A DNA stretch of 64,000 nucleotides, taken from contig CM031866.1 of assembly GCA_018697195.1 (NCBI GenBank), positions 4,785,418 to 4,849,417 of the forward strand. Direction: 5' to 3'. This document shows, piece by piece, positions 25,101-36,100 of this stretch. The notes beneath the pieces are model-generated. The model had not been told where the DNA came from, ran no database searches, and saw nothing but the letters and a program-made list of their open reading frames with translations. The stretch is from Certhia americana (Eukaryota > Chordata > Aves > Passeriformes > Certhiidae). The position numbers and the translations under genes were made by a program. Each line of letters starts with the position of its first letter. Position 1 is the first letter of the stretch.

Positions 25101-27132
25101 GTGAATGACCTGGAACTGTTGTGAAACTCTCACCTACCATGGTACCAGGGCTGGGAAGACATGGAGGAGCTCCATGTGCTGGGGGGGGGATGCCATCCCT
25201 CAGCAGGCTGGAGACTTCAGTGTCGCTGTCACAACCCCCTAGCCCACACCAGCTAAAGCCTCCCTGCCTGTTTCCCTCCTCTGCTGCACGACAGCCCCTT
25301 TACCCCAAATTCCTTATTTTTTGGGCGATCCAAAGCGTTCTTGGTGGGCCCATGGGAGAGGAACAGGGAGGGCACAGTGGGTGTTGAGACCCGATGGGGT
25401 GGGATGAAGCTCCTCTCCCCAGCTGCCATGAGCTGCGACGGCTGAGGGTGAGCAGACATCAAGAGCCCTTCCCGGTGCCCATCCTGCGTAGGACCACCGC
25501 CACCCCCTTCCCCTAGGGCACGGGAGAGCTTGGTGGCTCCATCCACAGCTCCAACCCCGATGGTCGGGCTCTGGCCGGTTCTTTTTGCCGGCTCCCTCCC
25601 ATGGCCGCGGCCGCTCCCGCCCCTTCCCGCAGCATGGCCGGGGAGGCGGGCACGCTCGGAGGAGGAGGTGCAGAGGAGGATGCAGGCATTGGGAGGCAGA
25701 GGGATGATTGATGGCTGGGGCTGGGTTGTAATGGGAGGGGACGAAGAGGAGGAGGAGGAGAAGAAGGAGAAAAAGTCCGTGTAATCTTTCAGTACGGAGC
25801 CCGGAGCTGGGGCCGTCTGTCCCTGCCGCGCTCTGCGGAGCCATGCGGGGCTTTTGATTTCATTTTTTTTTTTTCCCCCTAAGTTCTTTCGATTGATTTG
25901 TTTTTCCCTTTTTTCCCCCTCTCTTCCTCTCTTCCATTCTCTTTTTTTTTTTTTTTTTCCTTTTTAAAACTCTTCTTCCAGGGAGAGGATAGTGGTTAAA
26001 GCTCGAGCTGGATGGATGGGTATGGGGAGAGGGGCAGGATCCACAGCCCTGGGACTTTTCCAAATCCTCCCTGTCTTTCTCTGCATCTTCCCTTCAGGTA
26101 AGGAACAGCCTCTTTATTTTGCAGACTTTTTCCTTGTGTTTCTGGCAGCCCTTGGATCGCCGCCCCCGTTCCCCTGTCCCTGGGCCTCTTTCCCTCTCCC
26201 TCTCCTCGCAGCAGTTTGCCACATGTTTAAAATAACCAAGAGGGGCTCAGTTTTGGTGCGTGCACCCCCAGTTCCCCGTTCCCCAAGCAGTCGCGGAGGG
26301 TGTTTTTCCTTGACCTCATCTTCTTTGTCTCCCCGCTCCTCATCCCACAAGGAAGGAGATGGTGGAAATCAAAGCGGCCAAGGCAGCCAGCCGGGCGGTG
26401 TTCCTGACAGCGCCGCGTTACCTTCTTCTCCCCTTCCCGGGTGCCGCGAAAGGAAGGGGGGACACTGATGGGGGGGACGCACACATGAACCCCCCCCTCC
26501 GAATTTCTGCCGTGAGAGCAGTGCTCCCGCGGAGGGCAGAGGCAGGGAGCGGTGGCGGAGGGGCTCGGGGAGGGGATGGTGGTCGCGGTGTGATTTTGGG
26601 GTCGGTGCGGGATCCGGGGCTCGCACGGCCCCGGCGGGGGGAGCGCGGCTGCGGGGCGCACCTGGGCGGGCGGGGGATGCGCGGGCGCTCCGGGCGGCCG
26701 CCCCTTCTCCCTCTCCGCCCTACGGCTTCTGGGGGGCTCCGCGCCCTCAGTTTGCTTGGAAAGCCTGCCCTGGCTGGGCCGGGATGGCCTGGCTGGGCTG
26801 TTGTGCTGTCCGAGGGCGGGATGGCAACCAAATGGTCCGGCGAGCATCGGCACCCCCGTGCCGGCCGCTCGCACCCGCCGCGGGGCTCGGCCCCCCCCGC
26901 CCCGCCGCCCCCGGCCCCGATGTTTGTATTGTGTCAGAAAAGGGGAGAATTTCAGAATTACAGCTGAAAACGCCATCTGTTTCCAATGAATCCCCCATAG
27001 TTTTTCACAATGTTTTTGGCAGATCTCTGCCTGCAAATTCCTTCAAGCCCTGAGTGCTTGTTTTTGTTGGGGGAGGGGAAACCCAGTCCACAGAGGCGGA
27101 TTTGTTCCTTCCAAAACTCTCCAGTTTCTTTA

Positions 27133-27169
<37 letters not shown>

Positions 27170-30100
27170 CACTTGCAAGAGGGGGAAAAATGGAGAGAAA
27201 GCAGGAGGGAGAAAGAAAAGCTCTGTGGCTTAAGTCTCCCTTTCTCTCTTTTTAGTTTAGTGAAACTCTCCCTTTTTAAAAAAAAAATTTAATTTATTAA
27301 TTTTTAAATCGCCTCTGCCTTTCTTTTGCATAACCGTAGGTGAAGTAGTCTTGCACACACATGTAGGAAATAAATAAATAACTGCTTTATGCCCTTCCTC
27401 CCATCTTTGCCCTCTTCGCCCTCTTCCAGGAAAACCTTTTAAGCACTGCCCTTAGCACTGAGGTGTCTCTCTGGACCCCACTTTTCCCGTGAAACTTCCC
27501 AGCAGGCTGGAAGTGAACCCCCTGGTTTTTTTTCTGGAAACTCTGGAGCTGCTCCCATATGTGTTGCTTAACGCCCTTTTCGGAGCGGTTGAGTTGCAAA
27601 GCGTCGAGGCTGTGAGATTTACGGTGCAAGAAAGAACTTGATAGGAGATCTGGCTGGCTGCTTTGTTTGATTCTCCCTTCAGCAGTCAAATAAGGTGCAA
27701 AGAACTGGCAGAACGAGGCGATCCAGAGCCCGCGGGAGCGGGGCGCAGGCGGAGACGGGGCTCCCCGTGCCCTGGGCTGGGAGCAGGCTGGGGGGTTTTT
27801 GAAAGCTTGGTGGGTGGGAAGGTAAGAAAAAGGGGGGATTTATTCCCTGCCATATCCTTTCACCCCTTTTTCCCTGTGTTTCCTGGGAATTTGTGGGTTC
27901 CCAGCAGGTTCCCAGCACCAGAGGAGGCTTTGCACCCCTCCTGGGAGCCCCAGGTGAGCAGGGCTGCTGGAGGCTGCCCAAGCGGGCGCTCGGCGTGTCA
28001 GATCAGTGCCTCGCCAAGTCCTGCCCTATTTATTTATTTGCTTAACCCCCCTACGCTCACAGCCCGGGCTGGATTCCCGCTTGTGCTGCTCTCACACGGA
28101 TGGCTTCGCCCTGCTGCCTCCTGGGCAGCCCCCACCATCCATCCAGTGCCTTTGGGCTGGGTTCTCTGGCCATTGGGTCAGGGTGACCGTGGGGCAGCTG
28201 GGGAAGGAGGTCTGGGCAGAGCAGGCCACTGCTCACAGTTTCCTTGGCAGAAATTCTCCTTGGAGCTTGTGCCAAGTCCCAGTGTTGGATGCTCATGGGT
28301 GCTCTCCCAGTTAAGACCCTGATCTCCTAGGTGAACCAAACCTATGCCTTTGCTTAGTTTTCTTGCAAATCCTTTTGTACTTCCAAAATCTGGCCCTGGG
28401 TGGTTTTGCCCCAGGTGTGGCAGGCTCAGGTTTGCTTTGGCTTTCCCTGTTTGTTTCCAGCTCGGCTGTTTTGACTGTAATACATTCCTGCCTCTGTAAA
28501 AAATTGGAGTTTTCTGCTGTTGGTCCATCCAGGCAGCACAGTGGATTCCAGATAAGGATCCAACCCTATTGGAGGTGTATCAGAGCAGTCAATAAATGGC
28601 TTTTGTCTCAGCAGCAGGGAGGTGATGGCAAAATGAAGCCAAAATTGAGATGGGGGCCTGAGAGGCTAAAATAACCCTTGCAGTGAACAGGGAGCCCATC
28701 CTGGGGAAGGTGGAGGCAGGGGAGGAACGCGCCTGTGCGGGATGTTGTCAGGGCAGAGAAGAAGGGAGGGATTCAAACGTAAACCTGGAAATATTTTGGC
28801 TTCCCTGTTTTGTTGCAAGCTTGGATCTGGTCTCGTACTTGGAACAGGGAGTTCTCTGCCATTGCCAGCAAGGCACGTTGTGGGGCTGGAAGGAGGCGCC
28901 TTGTTTTTAATGTAGATGGGGTGGATATGTTGCTTTTTTCCACAGAAAATCGTGGCGTTCCTGGCCCTTGGTTGCTGGGGAAGGCAGTGTTAAGAGTGAC
29001 TTTGGGTTTATCATGGGAACAGCAGAGTTTTCTTTCTCTGTGGCCTGGACAGCTGTGCTGAGTCGGATGTGCACATGAAAAGTGCTCACAGGGCTGGGCA
29101 GCCATGAAAACTTCCTGACCTGGGGGCTCTTCTTGGGCTTTGCCCTGACCTGCTGTCCCTGGAGAGCCAGGCTGTGGCCTCAGTGACAATGAGTTTTGTG
29201 GTCTCTCTTCGGGCTCCCTGATGGGCACATCCCATAAAGCATCCGTAGGCTCTGGCAGGGCAGTGTGTGGCCCAAGCAAGCCCCTCCTCAACCCATCAGT
29301 CCTTCAGGGGATCCCACAGCCAAGCCCTACTGCTCCCAAGGGATAAGCTTGTGTGAGACAGCGAAAGAGGTCAAAAATTAGGGCTTTTGATCCGTCTGGA
29401 TGAGTTTGATTTGGTCTGATTTGCTTTTCCTGTTGGAGCAGACGCCAGACTTGGAGTAAGGGGGAGTGTAGGAACCCAGGACCTAAAGAGCCTCAGGGTC
29501 CCAGGTGGTTTGAAGGGGGCTGGGTTGAGCTCAGGGCTGCTGGAATCCAGGAGTGATGTGTGACGGGGGAGGAGTTTTTGGGAGGATGGGGGTTGCTTGG
29601 AGATGCAGCTATGATGGGCAGCTGAAGGGGAGCCCTGGCCTGTGTCTGGCTGTCCTTGCAAATCCCATCCTGATGCCACAGATCAGGAGTGAGCTGTGCA
29701 GGCAGGGCCCTCCTGACCATGCACAGCATCCAGAGTGCACTTGTTATAGGAGAGCTCCTAAATGCCTCTAAAAAGCTCTGCAGCCTGCACTTGGCAGCTA
29801 CTAGGATGAAAAGAAGAGGATATTTATTCCCTTGTCCGTGAGCTCTCAAAATAACAGTGCGTTCGATTGTAGCCTCAAGATTGCTTTGCACTCAAGTGCA
29901 GCCTGGCTGAGTAAATCACTACTCCACCAGCTGAAATTCCTGCAGCAAGGGGGAGAATTGAATTATAGCCAACTGCAAAACCAGATGCCATCCCCTTGAT
30001 GAAGTCATCGGGCTCTCACTGCGGAGAACAAGCTGGCTCCGACACACACGCAGCCCTGGTAGGCGCAGACTGAGCTGCTCTGTCTGACGGCCTGGCCGTG

Positions 30101-33100
30101 GTGTGTGGGATGGCCAGGGTCTCATGTCCCCACAGCTGCAGGGACAGCAGGTCCTTCAGAAGGGTGTTGAGTCCCACTTTGCACTGCATGAGCATCCAGA
30201 AGTGTTGGGCCATTGAGTTCCCAGCAAACAGAGCTGTACAGCTTTTATGGGTCAGGCAGAGAGCAAGCTTCACTTGAGGCCAAAGAATTTTCTCCTCCCT
30301 TGGTTTCCTCTCCTTCCTGGACAGCTGTTGACTTTGGTCCCCAAAGCCTTAGTAATGATCTATGGCATTTTGGGTTTTGGACAAGCTACCTTTTTCTCTT
30401 GCTGTGTGACACACTCCAGCTGGCCTTTTCTGAGATGACAAGGGCATGTGGCAGGACATGACTCTGAACTTTGCCAGCCCACAGTGATGAGAAAGCATCA
30501 CTGTGCTGGGATACAAGTGGGGGAGCAGTGGGACTGGGAGGAGTGTGTTCCAGTTAGAAAGTTAATTTTTCCTCTTAAAATTAAAACCTGAGTCCAGGAA
30601 AGGCAGCATTTAAAAATAAATAAACCTGTGAAGGTCTGTGGCTGTGAAAGATGAACAGATACTGTGGCTTCCATGGGGTATGAGCAATGGGGAGGGGGTC
30701 TGGTGCTGGGTGGGAGCCCAGCCTGCAGGAAGGGATCCATAAAGTCCCCTGCATCCCCAGGTGGGGTCCAGCATCAGTCAGGTGTCTTGATGGTCTTGTG
30801 GGGCTGCTGCCTTCCAGCCAGGCAGCTGCCACCCCACACCCTGCGCAAGCCAACGCCTCCGATTGAGATGCCGCAATTTTTTGGCAGACATCTAATTGTA
30901 TAAATTTGCCTCATCCAGATTTATGTGCTCCGGGCTTCTCTCCATCTCCTCGTTTTGTATCTCATTTACCTCTGCGTTTGAAGGGTTGAAATTTCACAAG
31001 AGCACAGCGGGGATGATTATTCCTAGAGGGAATCCACACCTGTGAGCAGAAAGCGTTTCCCTGCCAGCCCTGCCACGGCCCGGGCGAGGGGGAGGAGGGC
31101 GAGGGACCCGCTGCCACACCTGGGGGGCCCCCGGGCACTGGTGGGTGGCAGCGCTGCCTTCAAAGGCACCCTGGGAAAACAGCTTTGGCGTGGGGAGAGT
31201 GATGTCTGCTGGAAACCTGAAACACTCGGCAGTGGGGGTGGCTGGCAGAGGTGACCTTATCCGGGGACCGCTGCTCCAAAGGGATGGGGACATGGGTGGT
31301 GGTGGCTGAGGAGGAAGGTGAGGGTGAAATTCATCTCTCTTCCCATGGTGCTCATCTTGGGTGAAAGCCTTAATATCCTTCAGTGTCCTCATCTTTAAAC
31401 TGGACCATTTGCCTGAGGAGATTTACCAGTTCTTGGGAACTGTTGGTGAAAGTGTCCAGGTGCACTCCCAACGGGGAATGTCAGATGTGCAGCTCCAGAA
31501 CAGCTTCCCAGGCTGCAGCACACTGTGCTGGAGAGCCAGTTTTGTTAGTGCCTTTCTGCAGATGAAGAATCAGAGGAGATCACTCACAGCCTTATTGCTT
31601 CCGTCCCTGCTTGTCCTCCATCCACCAGCTCGTGGAGGAGTAAAACCTGCATCTTCTGAACCACCCACTGGCACCACTTCGTGTGAGCAGGCAAAGCTCA
31701 ACAGCTGTGGCAAAGGCAGTGCTAAGGCCCGAATCCCAGGAGGAAGATTCAAGAACAGAGTCTGTGACTGTTGCTGCATTGTCTGTTGTGCTGGTTCCCC
31801 CTTTCAGCCTATCGTGCCCACTGAACTCCCCAAGGTTTGCTGGTGGTTCTCAGAGCAGCATGGCCCTGGCTGGCAGCTCCATGGGTGGTGACCTGTGCGA
31901 TGGTGTCTGCTCAGCCTTGTCCCTGCTCATGGCTGCTCTGTGATGGTGTCTGCTCAGCCCTGTCCCTGCTCACGGCTGCTTTGCCATGGTGGCTGCTCAG
32001 CCTTGTCCCTGCACACGGCTGCTCTGCCATGGTGTCTGCTCAGCCTTGTCCCTGCTCATGGCTGCTCTGCCATGGTGTCTGCTCAGCTCACGGCTGCTGA
32101 GGTGAGGCTGAGGAGCGGTGCTGGCCGGGGGCTGGGGAGAGCCGCCTTGGCTGGTGTGGGGCATGCCGGCTCAGCCGTAAGCTGAGGCTGGAGCCAAAAG
32201 AGCTGACTAAGTGACAGGAGCCATCAAGGGCTCCTTCGGCAGCGTGCAGCAGTTTGTGCTGTAGCTGGTGAAGACACTGACTCTGCTGGTTTCCTGCCTG
32301 TACTTGCCCGTGTCTCTGCGATGCCTGCAGAGGAGAGATGGGGGGCCGTGAACTCGGCGCTGAGGACAGAAAGGAGTTGGCCATGGCAAGTCCTGCGGAT
32401 GCTCTAGCCATTGACATGGGCTGAAACGAAAAAAATCCTTCTGTTTCCCTCTTCTGACTTCAAGGAACTGGTTTCTCCTTCTTCCAGCATCCTCTCGAGC
32501 TAGACAAGGACTGGGTTAAAGAAAGCTGCTTGGTTTAAGGTGTGCTCTGGGGTACATCTAGAATCGCTTTATCATACGCAAAGTAGGGCCTTTGCCTGGA
32601 TTTACTGCATCTGCTGCTTTTGCCGGTGGAAGTGAGCACTTAATAACCCCGGCCCCAGCATGGAAGGTGGCCCCTCCGAGCCACCCTCCCCAAGCACACC
32701 CTTGCAAAATATGAGCCCCAGCTCTTTAAGAGAGTCAGGTTTATTTTTCTCCTTCAGTTCCCTCCTCCCGGTCCTCCCCCCACTTCAGTGCAACTGAAAC
32801 CTGATCTAATCCCTTTGCACATGGGTAATTTATTGGTCTATTGGGCTTTTCTTGATGGCAAATTGCATTGTCTTTCTTCCTGGGTTGAGGCTTTGGAGCA
32901 GTTTGCTGCATTCCTGCAGCTCTTTTCTCAGGGCTGATCTTTCACACCCCCTCTGAGCACAGTCAAATCAGTTTTATTGGGCCTCTTTGTTATGCAAACA
33001 AGGCAATAATAACCAGGCTATTATTCTGCAAGATTGTGCTTGATTAACAGTTCAAAGGAGGTCGCTGGAAGAGCCCGGCGCTGCCTTCCCGCACAAATCC

Positions 33101-36100
33101 TTTCACCAAGCTTGGGTCAGGTGTCCCTTGGGTCTGGCTCACCCCGCAGGGCTGTCCCTGCCCGTGACATCCCATCCATCAGGGCTGCTCAGAATCGCTC
33201 CTTTCTCTCCCTGGTGTGACAAGGCGCCGGCTGATCCCTGTCATAAAATAGAATCAAAGAATGATTTGGGTTGGAAGGGGCCTTTAAAGGTCACCCCGTC
33301 CATCCACATTCCCCCTCCTTCCATGCGCAGGGATCTCTTGTCTCCGGGGATGGGGTGCTCACCATCTCTCTGGGCAGCCTGTGCCAGTGTCTCAGGACCC
33401 TGATTGTAAAAAAATCCCGTCTTTATAGCTAATCTCACGGCCTTCATGGGTATCGGGATGTGGGTCCAGCATTCCCAGCGTGAGGAATGGCTCATGGATG
33501 CACCCCCTGGGACAGGAGCAGCATGCAAAGCACAGTGTTCATTCCCTCTGTTTTTGCTTGGGACTCCTGAAGTCTTGTTGGAAGCAATCCCTTGTGATCC
33601 CTTTAAGGAGCAATGTGATTTTTGGGGTTTTTTTTGTTTGTTTGTTTTTGGGTTTTTTTTGTGTTTTTTTTTTTACTTTTTTGGGGTCATTTTCGTGCTG
33701 GTGATGACTGCTATCTGCCTGTGAGCAGAGCAGCCCACATCTCCTTGAAGCTGGCAGATGTTGCTGGCATTTAGCACCTTGGAGAATAGTGCCTTTCCTA
33801 TTGAGGTGTCAGCATAAATATGTTTATTTAGATTACTTAAATAAATATGTGTTTAGGAGCCTAAGTCTCGGCGCTCAGATCTGAGGCCAAAGGTAATTAC
33901 GTTTTACTCTGTTCTCCAAAAAGGCCCTTTACTGCATGTGTGAGGCTTGCACATCTACACTTCAATCCATGTATTTGGAAAAACGCGGGATGATGTATTT
34001 GCATCACATGTGGGTGATGAAATACTTTCCAGCCTGTTAGGAACCAAGAGGATATTAAAAAACATTGCTTAGCAATGAACACTTTAAAATTAACAGGTCT
34101 GGTGAACGTGCATTTAGGAGTCTTAAAAGAATTGGCTTTTGCTTATAGAAATTAATTTCCAGTAATTCTCTTACAGGAATTACTGGAGAACAGATGAAAT
34201 GTTGGGTTTTGCTAGTTTTCTGAAAGATCCTGATTTGGGTAAATGAAATCCAGGGTATTTGAAGGGAGAATAGGGGGGGAATAATAAATGATAATTAAAA
34301 GCTGTTAAAATTAGGTGTGTACGTATCTTTAAACACTTAATTTGGCATTAAGTAATGCAATGTAGTGACGATGAGGGCAGGATGGTGGGACTGGCTTCGT
34401 GTGATGCCCCAGAACCCTGAGTGTGTGTTTTGGTGGTCCATGGGATGCTGTTGAATGGAGGACCAGGGCTTTCCAAACCCGGAGCGCTGGAAAAGATCAC
34501 AATTTCCCGGTTAAAGGGAGAGTTGTGAGCGTGTTCTTTATCCCCGTGTCCTGTCAGGGTGGTAGGCTGTGCAGGAAACAAGGCTGCTGGAGGGAGATCT
34601 GATGGTGGGGCAGGGCAAACACCTTCCAGCCAGAACTTAAAAGTGCAAACCGTTTAGCTTATCTGGAGGATTGACAAGGGGCTTGATTGCAGTGTGTAAA
34701 TATCTTTGTGGGAAACACACTCGTTACTAACGGACCTTTTACTGCTTTGCAGAAAATCGCTGGTTCTTTTTATGTCCTTACAATGAAGTCAGATAAAATC
34801 CACTTAGAACCGAGACCCGTGTTTTGTAAAGGTGATAAACTCCTGAAACAGCCTGCCCAGTCGGCACAGACCTCAGGAGTCCTCACGGGAAGTGTCCCTG
34901 AACAAATGGGGGATATGGGAGGGGGCTGTCCTAGTCCAGGTGGTTTTCTGATTTTTTTCTGGCTTTAACTTTCTGAAACCGTTGGTTTCAGAATAACAAA
35001 GGGAATTCTATTCTCTGGTTTGAATGGCACCAAGGCCTTGAAAGAAGATCTTGGGGAAGGTTGGGAGGTGGCTTGGAGGGGTTGAAGTCACCTGTCTGTG
35101 AGATGAAGGTTGCTTTGCCATGGATGAGAAATCACCCAGACCTGGGGATGTCTCACAGATCCCAGGAGAGCCTTGCTGGGTTCCTGCTTGAGAGGGATTT
35201 GTTTCCATGCTAAGTCATCTGTGGTTGAAAAACAGAACCATTGTGAGTCGATGGAAAATAGATTATGCGAAATTGAATAAACATCGTTTCTTGGCCAGGG
35301 TACAAATGAGCCTGCACCACTGTGCCAAAGCTGCTGCCAGAGGGGACGAGGCAAGGCTGCTTGGGAGGGGTAAGGGTCGTGTTTGCTCTCCTCCACAGCC
35401 TTTGTCAGCCGTGTTCCCTCCCCAGCAGCATGAGGGATTTGCTGTGAGGGTGGCTGGGGAAATGTCCATGGGCAAGGCCAGGCGTGAGCTCACACACCGC
35501 CCAGTGCCGGGGCACCTGGATTTGGAGATCTGGCCTTATATGGGGCCCTGAGCGAAACAGCCAGAAGGGGACCAGTGCCAAAAGTGGAGTGATAACATCT
35601 TAGAGCAGAACGCTCCCCCTTCAGGCACAGGGAGGAAGGAGATAGGCTTCCCTGCCCTCCCTTTGGTTGGGATTTTTTAATTCAGTACCTTATAAAGCCA
35701 TGTGTGACCCCCGGCAGGGCAGCAGTGAGGGATGCTCAGCACCAGGATGTGTCCAGCACTGGGTGTTGGGAGGCTGCTCAGCAGAGCCCTCTCTGTCCTA
35801 GGCAGCCACAGCTCACGCCTTCATCTCCTCATCCAAGCGAGTGAAGCAGGTCCTTAAAGAGAAGAGGCTGTGGCTTTATTCCTACTAAAAACATTCCCTC
35901 TACCCAGCAGCCGGAGGGCTGGAGCGAAGTGCTGCAGCCGGGACTCTGCAGGCTGCTCACTGGATGGGATGGAATGCTTTGTGCAGTGCATCCTGATGCC
36001 TTACTGAGCTGTGGGGTGTGTGGCTCCTGTGTGTCCAGGGATGTGTCCTCCAGCTTCTCCTGGGGCTGTGCGGGCAGGTTGGGCTGCAGTGACAGCACCT

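Larger units (their letters stand above)
18966..25981 (+). other. RGMA: RGMA intron 1
   Basis: This 7.0-kb intron runs from GTAAGC to CAG. It contains the 3' half of the CpG island, a degenerate CCAGYC repeat (about 19975-20160), a CR1 3' end (20725-20805) and a second GC-rich patch with CpG clusters at about 25560-25860 just before exon 2. No other coding exon was recognised. Confidence 0.9.

Noticed and set aside
26227..27036. 269-codon minus-strand frame in the CpG-rich part of RGMA intron 2
   Set aside because: Pro/Arg/Gly-rich translation of a CpG island, with overlapping long frames on both strands, which is expected from GC content.
31375..31450. Possible second MIR fragment ('cagtgtcctcatctttaaactgga')
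   Set aside because: Only about 24 bases resemble MIR and the remainder does not continue the consensus order, so support is too weak.
31897..32185. Repetitive peptide frames across the 43-bp minisatellite
   Set aside because: The unit is not a multiple of three, so each frame shifts between copies. The open frames reflect absence of stop words, not a protein repeat.
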